Below are positions 1 to 11,399 of a DNA stretch of 64,000 nucleotides, in pieces. The position numbers and the translations under genes were made by a program. The notes beneath the pieces were generated by a model. It saw nothing but the letters and a program-made list of their open reading frames with translations, was not told where the DNA came from and did not search any database. Position 1 is the stretch's first letter, and each line of letters opens with the position of its first letter. Source of the DNA: Molossus alvarezi (lineage: Eukaryota > Chordata > Mammalia > Chiroptera > Molossidae); the NCBI GenBank assembly GCA_037176705.1, contig CM073897.1, forward strand, positions 39,645,488 to 39,709,487, in the 5' to 3' direction.

Positions 1-239
1 GTACAGAGTACAATTGCAATATTGTACAGACTGTATAACAGGACTCGGTGCAAAATGTAGTGGTAATTCAGTGACAGCCTTTGGTGAAGAATTGGGAAAG
101 GCAAGAGAGACTGATTTACTATACATGGACACATGTAGTCTAGCTTCACTACAATATAGTATGTAGGAAGACTAGGAGATTCCAAAGAGGAAGAAATCAC
201 ATTAAGATAATGGAGAGAAAAACATTTATTGCAGTAGAT

Positions 240-252
240 TGACTTTTGTTTT

Positions 253-291
<39 letters not shown>

Positions 292-1018
292 TATTGAGGT
301 TACATTGCTTTTCAACATTATATAAGTTTCAAGTACACAGCATGTTTTGACATTCATATATATATATACTGCATCATGCTCACTATCAATAGTCTAGTTT
401 TTATTTTTCTTTGTTGTTTTAATCCTCATCTGAGGATATTTTTCCATTGATTGTTAGAGAGAGTGAAAGGGAAGGAACAAGAAAGAGAGAGAGAGAGGTC
501 AATGCAAGAGTGACACATCGATCAATTACTACCCACCAGGGCAAGAGAACAAATCTACAACCCAGGCACATGCCCTTAACAGGGAATTGAGCCCATGACC
601 CTTCTGTCGGCAGGCTGATACTATAACCACTGAGCCAAACCAGCCAGGGTGAGTCTAGTTTCTATTCATCACCGTTCAATTGACCCTCTTTACCAATTTT
701 GTTCTTCTTCCAACCATTGTCCCCTCTGGTAACCACAAATCTGTTGTCTGCCTCTAAGAGTTTTTGTTTTTGTGTTTGTTGCATTTTTATTCAACAACTA
801 AAAATAGCGGAGGATCTGAATAGACATTTTCCCAAAGAAGTCACATAGATGAGCAACAAGCACATAAGATGTCCTACATTACTCAGTATTGGTGAAGTGA
901 AACAACTCAAAACCATAGTGAGATACAACACCTCACACCTGTCAGAATGGCTATCATCAAAAAGGCAAGAGACAAGAGTTGGAGAGGATATGGAGAAAGG
1001 GAACCCGTGTACACTGTT
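240..1018 (-). mobile_element. L1 LINE, 5'-truncated with 5' inversion
   Basis: The left part (240 to about 780) is L1 3'UTR read on the minus strand. It begins with a (TTTA)n tract at 250-291, the reverse of a TAAA-type tail. From about 781 to 1018 the orientation flips: the plus strand carries the end of L1 ORF2, with DNA typical of the region encoding the ORF2 C-terminus (phrases such as cacctcacacctgtcagaat). The two halves face each other, as produced by twin-primed reverse transcription. The 7-bp repeat agtagat at 233-239 and 1019-1025 is a possible target duplication. A VES SINE sits inside at 401-651. The open frames at 849-1140 are L1-derived and broken. Confidence 0.8.
401..651 (-). 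mobile_element. VES SINE nested in L1
   Basis: Reverse-oriented bat VES SINE, long form. The right end (ccagccaggg) is the reversed tRNA-like head, with a GA-rich body in the middle and the phrase cctcatctgagg near the left, T-rich tail. It is flanked by a perfect 10-bp target duplication, agtctagttt, at 391-400 and 652-661. The duplicated bases belong to the surrounding L1 3'UTR, so the SINE is the younger insertion. Confidence 0.92.
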
Positions 1019-1099
1019 AGTAGATATCCTTTTAGATGAACATTGGAAATGGGGAAGATATTTAAGTTAGATATGAAATGGCACTGAGGTTCATGTAAA

Positions 1100-1790
1100 T
1101 TTATGAGTGAGGCAAAGAAGGTGATGAAGCAAATAGTCATTATTCTTAGAAAAATACTTATCAGCCTCCTCTGAGTTGAAGCAATTTATCTGTCATTAAG
1201 GACTCTTTTTGGTTGGCAACACCAGAAATTCAATATAAATGGATCTGCATGAAGAGGCTCATACAACCAAACCCATTTGTTCATTTGCTCCAGAAATATG
1301 CATTGACTTATATGCAAAATACAGTGCCAGGATCCAGGATCATGGGCAGGGACTAAGCCAACAGCATTCCAGGATACATAGAAATCATTTCTAATTTAAT
1401 CTCTATCAGGATCCCATGAGAAATACTTCATTAACCCAGTTTTAGAGATGGAGAACTGAGAGTTAGACTAACTTACAAAAGAATTTTTGTTATATCCAAA
1501 CACGATATTTTGTTACTACCCAAATCTGGATTGAAACATGAACCCAGGTTTCTGTGTCTCCAAAGTTTTGGCCACCAGATGAAAGCAGAGCTAGATATTC
1601 TCTAAGCCTTAGGCTAATCTTTGAATCAGGTTATGAAAAAGGCCTTTGGTTTCTTTAGAAGTTTCTATGGAGTCAGTCCATGAATCAGGTCTACTTTGAT
1701 ATCTTAGACTATCTCATGCAAACTCCAGTGCTGTATACATAATAAACACACAGAAAAAAAAATTGTGAACTGGAATGAGAGTAAGGAAAT
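1100..1790. other. Non-genic, no clear repeat
   Basis: AT-rich sequence with no open frame of note and no repeat family that I recognise. The phrase near 1260-1400 resembles the worn 'point of age' ancient repeats common in mammals, but too weakly to name. Confidence 0.4.
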
Positions 1791-1804
1791 AACAAAAAAC
1801 ATAT

Positions 1805-2003
1805 ATGCCCAGCTGGTGTGGCTCAGTGGTTGAGCGTTGATCCATGCACCAAGAGTTCACCGGTTCAATTCCCAGTCAAGGCACATGCCCACAGTGTGGG
1901 GCATGCAGAGGGCAACCAATTGATGTTCTCTCTAGTCAATGTTTCTATCTCTCTCTTCCTCTCATTCCCCTCTCTCCCCCTAAAAATCAATAAAGAAAAA
2001 AAA
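1805..2003 (+). mobile_element. VES SINE (short form)
   Basis: It starts with gcccagctggtgtggctcag (tRNA-like box A region), has a box-B-like phrase ggttcaattcc near 1862, a CT-rich body, and ends taaaaatcaataaagaaaa with an A tail. The repeat aaaaaacatat at 1794-1804 and 2004-2014 is the target duplication, although its A-run part is ambiguous. The frame across it (1818-2024) is SINE sequence, not a gene. Confidence 0.9.
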
Positions 2004-2439
2004 AAAAAACATATGTTGTGCTAGTCTCTGAACTATAATTTTGATATATAATCTTTCAAAGTATTTTCAAAATAGCCTGTGAGTTTAAGTTTGCTATCCC
2101 CTAGTGGCTTCATAAAAACCCATCGTTTTTTCATCTCAGTTCCTGTTACCCTACCCTACTGCATTCCCTGGTTTGGTGAATAGATCATAGGATGCAAGTT
2201 TAAACTTGTCTAATTGAAAAGTACGTACTTTTAATTATTATAATTTTACTAGGGGAACACCATACTACCAATGAGCTGAGAAGGACCTCCAAGTTCTCTA
2301 TAGTTGAAGGTACTCAAAGAGGAAATATTCAAATTGTTATTGCAATCCCTAACATTGTTTGACTATTGTGCTCTATGACAATGTGCCCCTAGTAATGATG
2401 TAGACCCACAAGTCCAAGAAGGATAAAGCATAAGTATAG

Positions 2440-2690
2440 CAGTGCATTTATTCACCAAGCAAATTCTGTGCTCATGTGCCTGGTTATTTGCTTGGAATTA
2501 CAAAGGTAAAAATGAGTTTAATGCATGTCCTAATAAGCTAACATTCTGATGGAGAACAGAAAAGTCACAGAACGCCAGTACTTTGTCATTAGTGTGGTAA
2601 TGAATGTATGATGGGTGAAGAAGAGGGAACCTAAATTAGCCCGGCCATGGGGTGGGGTCAGAGACCACCTGGAGAAGTGGTCTTAAGGGG
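2440..2690 (+). repeat. Ancient dispersed repeat, family unassigned
   Basis: Shows the worn phrase order seen in an abundant old mammalian repeat: a 'gtgcctggt...' motif, then 'taacattctgatggagaacag' and 'gtgtggtaatgaatg'. It is highly diverged. I do not assign a family. It could be an old LINE 3' region. Confidence 0.4.
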
Positions 2691-2884
2691 GATTTTTCCG
2701 AAAAAGTATCAGGAAAACCATGTCTTCCTCCAGGGCTCCTGCAGTAAACAGTTTACGACCTGAAACCTAAGATTTTATTGCAGTTATCTTTAAAAGCACA
2801 CTGTTCAAATGTGCTTTGGGAAAAAAAAATTGCCAAGCTCTGGTCCTAAACTCAGGATGGGTTGAAGCTATGAATCATCCCAAA

Positions 2885-3200
2885 TCACAATGCTGCAGAA
2901 CCACATTTCCATTTATTTGCTTGACATTTTACTTCCAGGGGGAGGAACAAGCTAGTTTTTCCTCATCTTCTTGAAAATATGAAATGCGTCAGCCAATTAT
3001 CTCCCTCAGCCCTTCATCTACACAAAAGACAAGACTAACCCACAAATTCCCCCAGAGGAATGCCGGCATGTGCTCTGTATTTCATGCACTTTTTGTTTAA
3101 TATCCTCATCGAAGGGTAAAGTAATGTTCAATTGTCATGAAAGCACATTAAATTCCAGTCCAATTTATTCCTACACAAACCACAAAGATACTGTTCACCA
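2885..3200. other. Candidate conserved non-coding sequence
   Basis: About 300 bases that match no repeat I recognise and contain balanced-composition stretches, such as atgcgtcagccaattatctc near 2980. No open frame. Conservation is an inference from texture only. Confidence 0.25.
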
Positions 3201-3379
3201 TCTTTAGAATTGTTTCCTTTTTATCTTCTTTTTCTTATTCTACCTCTGATTTTTATTTTATTTTTCTTTTTTATTAATCATGAATTCAGTGAATTTTCTG
3301 CAGCTTTTAGTATAAATTGTGACCAAGGAGCCAAACAGATTCTTTAAAAACTACGTGTGCCAGGAATGTCACCTGTACT

Positions 3380-3545
3380 TTATTATTGAATCCTCACAAA
3401 TATTCTCAAAGGAGAATTTTATTTTCATTTTTCAGACATTAAAAGTAAATATCATAAAGGTGAAGTAAGTTAGCAAGAGCACATACCCATGACAGAAAGA
3501 ACTACAGGTCTCAGGCCAATAAGACTCTGAAGCCTGCATTTCTCT
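3380..3545 (-). repeat. MIR SINE relic
   Basis: Reads as a reversed MIR: 'tgaatcctcacaaatattct', then 'ttattttcatttttcagaca', then 'gaagtaagttagcaagagc' in the expected order. Highly diverged. Confidence 0.5.
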
Positions 3546-3704
3546 TGCTTTTCATTGAATCCTAAAAATGTTCAGTAGTAAAATGACTGCAGAAACACTT
3601 CTTTCCTCTCTAGCAAACTTCTTCCCTCTCTCCAGACTTTAAAATACAAACTCATAAATATCATATTTTATAATTTACAAAGCATTATTCATAGCCATTG
3701 ACTC

Positions 3705-3880
3705 ATTAAAAGCACCCTAAAATATTTTGAGTTTAAGTACTGTTGTTAGCCCCATGTTGATAGATGAAGAAATAGATGAAAATGAATTGTTTCCTCAAAA
3801 TATTAAACCCGGTAAGTGACAGAACCAGCACTTGACCGGAAATTAAGACTACAAAGTCCAAGTTCCTCCATTTCATCACA
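3705..3880 (-). repeat. MIR SINE relic
   Basis: Reversed MIR order is visible: 'gatgaagaaatagatgaaaa', 'ggtaagtgacagaaccagca', and a final motif like the MIR head around 3850. Diverged, no target duplication. Confidence 0.5.
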
Positions 3881-4139
3881 GTGGCCCACTGTGAAACCAG
3901 ATTTAACTGGGTTTAATAAGGCTGAGGATCTCAGCAACTGTTAAATTAGGCTTTTAGTTATGACGGACAACACTGGGACAGCAGTGGTAACCAGAAGAGA
4001 CGGGTTTGACTGGTCTCTCCCCTCTACCTTTATTCCCAGGGATACGTAAGTTACCAAGAACACACACACACACACGTTGTGAGTGTTCTGAATGGTTTCT
4101 GACAAAGAGATTCCAAACCAGAGCGGCCAAACATCTCAG

Positions 4140-4250
4140 AGCACGAATATTGTTAATCTCAAAAACTAACCATAATAGAAATGTACTCTTGAAACTGATA
4201 TGATCTTATTAACCAACGTCACCCCGATAATTTTAATTTAAAAAATAACA
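4140..4250 (+). mobile_element. Old L1 3' end fragment
   Basis: Contains 'cttgaaactgatatgatctt' followed by 'ttaaccaacgtcacccc' and an A-rich tail, which is the terminal 3'UTR pattern of an older mammalian L1. The same pattern recurs at 22100-22140. Confidence 0.55.
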
Positions 4251-5340
4251 TCGATTTCCTCGATGTGTTAAATATTTATGCTTTAGGGGATGAAAGTCCT
4301 TACAGAGACTTATTTTATAAATTGAATAATATTTCTAAAATCTCAAATGATTCTAATTTGTAAATAAAATTACACTTATGTAATATGAATAACCACTAAG
4401 TAATTCATCTAGTTTGAAATTATAAAGTTTGTAATAACATTAGACTCCAATAGGGAAATTCAATTAAATACCAATTAGTTAATATTACCAAGTTGGTCTT
4501 TTTCTTCTTCAGAGAATTGTAGATTTATGAAGAGAAGAAATGCATTTAGGAAGCAGGTGAGATTAAATCTCCCACATTTGCAATGATCATACATGAAGTT
4601 AATCGTTTCTTTTACTTAAATGATAAATCCACCTATTTTTAGGAGAAAAGATGGCAAAACATTTAAATTTACTCCTGCAAACATTTGCCAAGCACCATTA
4701 TATTAATAACGGTATACTACACCCTAATTTAAAAAACGAATGCCTAAAAATGTACCCTCCCCCCCTTTGCTTCAAGCAGCAAAACACAGTGAGAGAATTT
4801 AAAAGCTCATGAAAAAAATTGTGTCACATTAAAGGTACCTTTTAGAGGTATCAATTATGTCTGCCTTTCAGCATCTGAATCCAGCTTAGAAATGCTCTTT
4901 TGGATCAAATGTTGCAGAAAGGTCCTAGAAGAGTTACATTGCATTGTCAAATGAATCTGGGTTCCATCAGTAAGTCAGTAAGTGAGTTACCTTTCTCAGA
5001 TTCAGTTTTCTCTCTGTAAAGCAGACTGTTACAGCTGAGCTGGAGAGTTCATGACATGGATTTGGAATGTTGTATGAAATCAACTCTAGTGCCTTGTGTA
5101 CCCTCACACTGTAATCATTGTCATTGTCACTATTGCTAACTCACTTTTGCTTTTGATGCTATGGTTTTATTGCTGCAGCCATTTTTATTCCCATTGTTAT
5201 AGCTATTGTTATTATTCCTGACCAAGAATGCATTTGCAAAAAGTACCCAAAGCAGCACTTTGCAGCCTCATAGGTTCAGGGTGTGGTGCTGTATTCCAAG
5301 CAGTTACTGGAACCAAGCATTATTTCAATGAGGAGAGAAA
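4251..5340. other. Non-genic AT-rich sequence
   Basis: No gene and no recognisable repeat. A short 7-bp inverted repeat (acatcga/tcgatgt) lies at about 4249-4267 and is too small to interpret. Confidence 0.5.
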
Positions 5341-5349
5341 GACAGTATA

Positions 5350-5387
<38 letters not shown>
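5350..5387. repeat. (GT)n microsatellite
   Basis: Uninterrupted run of about 18 GT dinucleotides. Likely polymorphic in length. Confidence 0.97.
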
Positions 5388-5600
5388 TCATGTATTAAAT
5401 ATTTATTCACCATGAACTAGATATCACATATCCTGTGGTGAGTAGAAGAGATTCATTTCCTGCCCTTAACAATTTATAATCTAGTTGGGAAGAATAAACT
5501 TAATCAAATAATTCCACAACACATGTCCAATTGTGGTAAGTGATACTAAGAAAAGGAACATGTTGGATGAGAGCTCATAGGAGATTTTGTGGATAGGAAA
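5388..5600 (+). repeat. Ancient dispersed repeat, family unassigned
   Basis: Worn 'atttattcaccatgaactag' then 'gcccttaacaatttataatc' and 'agtgatactaagaaaagg'. The order matches the old repeat also seen at 2440, 7440 and 55800. No family assigned. Confidence 0.4.
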
Positions 5601-6254
5601 ATCAAGGCTCAGTGGAGCACCAGAGGCTGTACAGAGAGTGACATCCATCATGGGATAAATGTCACAAACCTACTTCTGAGTCCCACCAGCAATGTATGTC
5701 TGTTAACTGGCTTCCCTGAGAAAATTGATAAATCTGGATTTATCTCACATTTAAAATGCATCTATTCTCTTAGGAAAACAATATACTATAATTTGTGAAC
5801 ATTTGAACAGAAAATTTGATAAAATTAGAACCAGATAGACATGACTATAAATGTATTACTTTCCATCTACCACACTTCATAGTTGTCACCCACAGATTAG
5901 CATAAGAAAAAATGTGCTAACATTGATGTCAGCTACTCATGAAACAGTTATGTGAACTATGATGGAACTGGCTTATACTGTTGTTCATTTCTCATTGTTT
6001 TCCTGTTCATGTTAGAGAAAGTCATCTATATTTAACCTTTCAGGAAATGATCATTTGGTCTCTCAGCCAAAAAGTATTAAGCAGCCACCACAGGAGAGAC
6101 ATTATAAAAAATTCTAGCACTTAGTGTGATGACGTCTTAGACAGCCTTCAATTTGTACCCAGCAGGCTAGTCACAGTCTGTTCAAACTGAATATATATTC
6201 TATGTGAGCTGAAAATTGTGAAATTTTCAGTTGGACTCATGCATCCAATGGCTA

Positions 6255-6380
6255 AGGGACATAAACATGTATTTATTGGGCAAATATTGTGTGCCAGGAG
6301 CTGGACATACAGTAGCTCATTTTAAATTTTGCTTGCACTGTCATGCTAGTGTGAACCACAAAATTAAGTTTGCCTGGGGT
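6255..6380 (-). repeat. MIR-like relic
   Basis: 'gtgtgccaggagctggacat' followed by 'agtagctcattttaaatttt' is the reversed 3' half of MIR. Short and diverged. Confidence 0.4.
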
Positions 6381-6424
6381 AGGCGTGGACATGAAGATCA
6401 CAGCTCATGAGTGGGTTGCATCCT

Positions 6425-6555
6425 GATAGAGGTAGCTGGGGTATAGTGGAAAGCATGACAGCTTTGAGACAAGGGGATTCAGGTCTACGTTCCACCTATA
6501 TGCAATAACTCTGTGACCACTGGCAGATTATTTAACCTCTTACATTCCTACCTTC
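6425..6555 (+). repeat. MIR SINE relic
   Basis: Forward MIR core: 'gtatagtggaaagcatgaca', 'gaggcattcaggt'-like segment near 6476, and 'ctctgtgaccactggcagat' with 'tttaacctctta'. Clear core order. Confidence 0.65.
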
Positions 6556-7439
6556 TTTTTTTGTGAATGGGGCACATTTTTGGTGTGTGGTGTCGCATGA
6601 CACCAGTGACGAGGAAGGGTGCACCATCCACCATGCCAACCACATTGCTTGTGAGATTAATGCTTGCAGCATTCTTTATTATCATTACCTATACTCCTCA
6701 AATTCTTTGTTTTTTTTTTTTTTACATCAAACTGTTGTATGTTAGTTATTTTTCCAAACTTTCGTAATTGAGTCTACACATAATCCTGCTTGTGTCAATC
6801 ACAGTTTAAACAGCAACTTCTCTTTTATCCTTGTGATATGAAAAAAATGGAAGTGTGTACTGGGATGCTGTGCTAAGAGAAAACCCATGCTCTCTGTCCA
6901 CCTGTTATTCCTGTTTAAAATTTGCTGAGGGGCTTTCAGTAAGATATCTTTGGAAAAATGACAGTGCAGAGCAGTTGGCACATAGTAAGTATTCAACATT
7001 TTCTACCTAAATTAATAAGTGGTATGCCCACCCTCTCCAAGCAGCTATGGCTCCATGTCAGCGTGACTATGGGATAGAAATACTAACCAGAAGTTTCATT
7101 TATATATCTAATTCCTATTCAGAGGTCAGTGCAAAGTAGCCACAATAAAAATAAAATGCTTATTTTGCTAGCTGTCAATACAATTTCCCAGGTATCCCCA
7201 AATATTTATAAATCAAAGATATAACTATAGTTACGAGATGCTCAATAAGACAGAGGTAAATCATCTTGGGGTAGTTTTCAACAAATAGGAAACAATATAC
7301 AAAAATCTACTCAAGCAACTAGAAACATCAATTAATTTGAAAATCCTACTTCATAAAAGGATAGATCATTAAACCATATGTTTAGCCATATCACTGAATG
7401 TATTAGGTGCCAAGAGAACCCTCATGACCTGTAGTGGCC

Positions 7440-7600
7440 TATACATTGGACAAATATTAACTAAGCACCTACTCTGTGCCAGCCACTATTCTAGATACTG
7501 GGCTAATGGTAGTGACCAAAATACAAAAATCCATTCTTGTGCATAACTTATGTTCTAATGAGGTAAATAGGCAACAAATAAAGTAAATAAATAAATGTAT
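7440..7600 (+). repeat. Ancient dispersed repeat, family unassigned
   Basis: 'actaagcacctactctgtgc' then 'ggtagtgaccaaaatac' and 'gcaacaaataaagtaaata'. This phrase order is widespread in mammals. I do not name the family. Similar texture resumes at 8210-8470, beyond younger insertions, and may be the same copy. Confidence 0.5.
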
Positions 7601-7622
7601 ATTATGTTAAATAAATATGACT

Positions 7623-7833
7623 GTTTTTAAATTTTTAATTGAATTTAGAGAGAGAGGAAAGGTGAGAGAGAAAGTGACAATAACATTGATTGGTTGCCTC
7701 CTGTATGCACCCCAAAGGGGCACCAAATCCTCTACCCAGGCACATGCCCTGACCTGGAATTGAACCGGTGGCCTTTCGGTGTACAGAAGGATGCTCAACC
7801 AACTGAACCACACTGGCTAAAGCATAGATAAAG
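7623..7833 (-). mobile_element. VES SINE (short form)
   Basis: Reverse-oriented VES with GA-rich body and the head motif reversed at the right end (ccacactggct). Flanked by a perfect 12-bp target duplication, ataaatatgact, at 7611-7622 and 7834-7845, which fixes both ends. Confidence 0.93.
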
Positions 7834-8005
7834 ATAAATATGACTTTTAATGAAAATAATACATCAAGAAAGAGTCATAGGACATGTTATTGAGATGTTT
7901 AAATCACTGAGTAGAAGTCTTTTAAATCAAGAGCCAAAGGAAGTGAGGGATTGGACCTTGAGAATATCTGGAGGGAGACCTTGTCCTTTAAAAAAAAAAA
8001 AAAAA

Positions 8006-8212
8006 AGATTTATTTTTACTGTTTAAAGTATTACAGATGCCCCTCCTTTTATTCCCATTGGCCCCTCCTTCCTGCTCTCACCCCCCTTCACTGCATTATC
8101 ATCTGTATCCATTGGTTATGCCTAGATGTATGTAAGTTCTTTGGTTTGTGTCTTCCTCCCCCCCCCCCTTCCTCTGAAGTTAATCAGTTTGGAGAGAAAT
8201 CATTTCTATTCT
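8006..8212 (-). mobile_element. L1 3'UTR fragment
   Basis: C-rich plus strand with 'gcccctcctttta', 'tgtatccattggttatgc' and a C run at about 8157-8168. It is related in order to the better preserved minus-strand L1 3'UTRs at 33009 and 37106. An A17 run (7990-8006) sits at the left edge instead of the T run expected for a minus-strand tail, so the boundary is unsure. Confidence 0.5.
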
Positions 8213-8470
8213 AAAGGACAAAGAGAGAGGGGATTCTCAGTTTTGTTGGGGGAAAAACAAGCCCAGAATGGCTGGAGCACATTAAAGAAGGAGGAGGAGT
8301 AAGAGGTGAGGTGCAGAGATGACAGGAAGAAGGTCACCGGGGTCTTGCAGGCCATACTAAGGACTGTGGCACAGATCAGCGTTTACTGGAAATGAGACAG
8401 TTTCTGAAGGGATTTGCGCAGATGAGCCCTGAATGGACTGTAGGTGTTCCACACCAGATGTAAGTTCAAT
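8213..8470 (+). repeat. Ancient dispersed repeat, possible continuation
   Basis: Worn segment with 'ggtcttgcaggccatacta' and 'aaggactgtgg', typical of the distal part of the same unassigned old repeat as at 7440. Confidence 0.4.
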
Positions 8471-8577
8471 GTAAAAGCTTCTGTTGACTTTATAATGAGT
8501 CCTCTTATTGTGCTAGGATTGCATATCTACTCACTTCTAAACTAAAACTATAATTTTTTTTTTAATAAAGAGAAGAT

Positions 8578-8830
8578 CCCTGGCTAGTTTTGCTCAGTGG
8601 TTAGAGCATCAGCCCATGAACCAAAGAGTCGTGGGTTTGATTCCGGTCAAGGGCACATACCTTGGTTGCAGCTCGTCCGCGGCCCTGGTCAGGGTCCTGT
8701 GGAAGGCAACCAGTTGATATGTGTCTCTCACGTCGCTGTTTCTCTCTCTCTCTCTCTCTCCCTCCCCCACTCCCTCCCACTCTGAAGATAAATGAAAAAA
8801 AATATCCTCGGGTGAATAAAAAAAGAAAGA
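8578..8830 (+). mobile_element. VES SINE (long form)
   Basis: Head 'ccctggctagttttgctcag', box-B phrase 'ggtttgattccggtcaaggg', (TC)n body near 8740, and the long-form ending 'tatcctcgggtgaataaaa'. Three overlapping frames here are SINE sequence. No clean target duplication. Confidence 0.92.
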
Positions 8831-8958
8831 GAGAAAAAAAACTATTAAATGGATGGAGCATCTTCCATGTGAAACTCATGTGTAGACACTGGCTGTCTTC
8901 AGTTCTACTTGAGAGTGCTCTCTCTTCTTCCTGCTAACTGCTAATCTTTTTGTACTTA

Positions 8959-9077
8959 CTTTCTTTTTATTTGTTTATTTATTTTTTTTTGGTATGTGCC
9001 CCCAGCGGGAACCAAACCCAGGACTCTCTGGTCCACAGGCCAACACTTCAACCGCTGAGCCAAACTGGCCAGGACTC
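8959..9077 (-). mobile_element. Half-length VES SINE (tRNA-like head only)
   Basis: The minus strand carries a VES head of about 90 bp (box A 'ttggctcagcggttgaa', box B 'gggtttggttcccgctgg') joined directly to an A-rich tail; the CT-rich body is absent. The repeat tttgtactta at 8949-8958 and 9078-9087 flanks it as a target duplication, so it inserted in this short form rather than being cut down later. Confidence 0.82.
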
Positions 9078-9105
9078 TTTGTACTTATTTTGAAGCCTAT
9101 TATTA

Positions 9106-9146
9106 TTTTCATCATCATCATCATCATCAACATCATCACCATCAAA
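9106..9146. repeat. (ATC)n microsatellite
   Basis: Imperfect run of TCA triplets with a few substitutions. Confidence 0.95.
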
Positions 9147-9479
9147 TTGTTTATATTTATCTAAAGGGTTGAGATTATTGGGGAGGAGATAGAGTAAGCT
9201 AAAAAATGAAGCTAAAATGTTATAACTGAGAAACACAGCCTTAGCTGGGTTCCTCCCCTTTGTTAGGAATCATAAGCAATATTAGACATCTCGGAGTAAG
9301 AATATCAGATGCAGGTGCTTGCTTCAGTGTGATTGTGGTGAAGCAAGTCCTCTGATATACCAGAGGATAATAGGTATAGATACAGCTGCAGCTATAGATA
9401 AATATAGATAGGAATATATGTAAGGCATTTTTTTCTTAATGAGGAAAGATATTCATATTCAGTTTCTCTTAAATGGCTG

Positions 9480-9620
9480 GCACTTGACATGTTTTATTAT
9501 ATTCAGTCTTCCCTACACATGTGTAAGATTTTAATTTGTCTTCCCATTTTATAGATAAGGAAAGAGGATGATGGAAACTAAATAAATTACTCAAGAGATT
9601 TTAACTGACTCTAAATGCAC
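9480..9620 (-). repeat. MIR SINE relic
   Basis: Reversed MIR: 'cccattttatagataaggaa', then 'taaataaattactcaagag'. Moderately preserved. Confidence 0.6.
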
Positions 9621-10009
9621 TAGTAGTCATTGCTTTCACTTTCAGAAACCTATGACAGGTCTGCCAATATCCCCTCCTTATTTGCACTATTGATTTTGCT
9701 AAATCTCAGCATTATTTCCATATATGCTGGATAGGGCTTCAGAATCTTTCCCGTGTTCGAGAGGGCCAGTTACAGGTAGATGGAATCACAGACAGAACCC
9801 ATTTCCCATCAGTTCTCATATATCCCACACTGCTCTCCATTCTTACCTGTCAAATGATGTACAATTTCTCCCTCTAATTACCTGTAGAATATAATATGAT
9901 AGAAGCTTGATATCACCTAGTAATTTCCTTAACATTCATTTAAAAAAAAAAAGCGCCCTTTTTATTTCAGGTAATTAACATCACCAACTACAATTTGCTA
10001 AACTTAATA

Positions 10010-10830
10010 ACTGAAGGATCCTCCTGGATTCCTTTCTTTGTTTCAGAGAACAGGTCCAATCCATAATAATGTCCTATCAGCTCTACTTCTAAAATATATT
10101 CTGAGTGTGACCCCTCTCTCTGTATCCATTGCTAAGAGTGTATTTCAATATTGATATCTGGCCTACATTAGTATCATATCTTCCCTACGTTACTGCAATA
10201 GCACTCTGCTCCCATGCTTGCCTTTCTCTATAAAAGTTTGCCTATAACACCACAATTTTTAAAATCTAAATCAAGTTGTTGTTTTATTTAGAATAAAATC
10301 TGCACTTGTTAATTTGACAATTACTTTGCACCTGCTTACATATATGAATGCAACTTTTAACATTCTTCTCTCTTTCTTGTTCTAGAAAGCAAGATGCTCT
10401 AGAAATGTTCCAGAGTGCTGCTCTAGATGTCTAGACTCCCAAGCAGAAAGTCTTTCTTGATAATGGCCTTCTTTGTCATTGAACCAAATTTGTCAGTGAA
10501 CCAGATTGCATTCCTGTCATAGGATCTTTGCTCTTGATGTTCCACCAGCCACTTGTTTTTTTCCTCCCAGGCTATTTACTTCTTTTTTTTTTTTTTTTGG
10601 TCAAGTCCAGGTCAAATATTTTCTTTCCAGAGAGCATTACTTTACTCCTATCTGGAATAGTTTCTTATCTTCCTTATGTTTCTTCATATATTACTAGTTG
10701 AAGTAACCTTATTTATTCAGTCATCCCTTGCCTGTCTCTCTCTCTGGAATGTCATGTCTATTAGAGAAATGTCTCTAATCTCCCATTTACCAGCATTATT
10801 CCAGTGCTTGAGTCAGGCCAGCTTCGGGTG
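10010..10830 (+). mobile_element. L2 LINE relic
   Basis: Forward L2 3' region: 'cctggattcctttctttg', 'aggtccaatccataataatg' and 'atcagctctacttct' (the segment after ORF2 RT), 'gttactgcaatagcactctg', then about 10510 'ggatctttgctcttgatgtt' and 'ctctggaatgtc'. The order agrees with the L2 consensus as I know it. Heavily mutated; the small frame at 10506-10697 is part of it and is not functional. Confidence 0.75.
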
Positions 10831-11327
10831 CTCCATCATGACTTCCCATTAGAATGAATAACAGGTATTAGACCCACTGGTCACATACCTTTTCTTTCCT
10901 TATATGTATGCTAGTAGCTCCCTGTCTTCATGACCATTACTCATGAGATAATAGAGCAAAATCTGACCCTAAAGCTACTGTGTAAAGCATAGTGTGTAAA
11001 TGATAATCTTCCATTTTCTTAGAAGTTTTCTCTTTGGCCTATAATGAAAAGAAACACCTCTGTATGAAGAATGTTGTTTCCGTATACTAAATCCTGCCTT
11101 GGGCACAAGCTTTACTGATGACATAATCATGGCCTACCTGTTTTCTCCTGAATTCAATAAGTCCTTCTTTGTCAATAACTTCCCATCCCACTTCTCACTT
11201 TAGATAATTGCACATGATCCCTGGAGACTAGTCCAAGAAGCCTTATGGTTTTTATGCCTGAATTTTTTGCATTTTGGTGTTCAGAATACCTGACTTGCAG
11301 TTTTCATATAGATTTTATAACTTGATT

Positions 11328-11349
11328 TGAAAAAAAAAAAAAAAAAAAA
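11328..11349 (+). repeat. Poly(A) run
   Basis: About 20 consecutive A bases. It is not clearly the tail of any element, because the preceding sequence is L2-like rather than a young retroelement. Confidence 0.8.
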
Positions 11350-11399
11350 CCAATTTCTGAGATGTAAGGCTCTATTAGAGTATAGAAATAAAGATGTTT

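Noticed and set aside
4249..4267. Small palindrome acatcga/tcgatgt as a regulatory hairpin
   Set aside because: A 7-bp stem is expected many times by chance in 64 kb.
9106..9146. Regular short repeats as a possible CRISPR-like array (also 47752-47795)
   Set aside because: Simple ATC triplet microsatellites in a vertebrate genome, without spacers.
11328..11349. A20 run as the tail of a processed pseudogene
   Set aside because: The upstream DNA looks like an L2 relic and shows no coding remnant; no target duplication was found.
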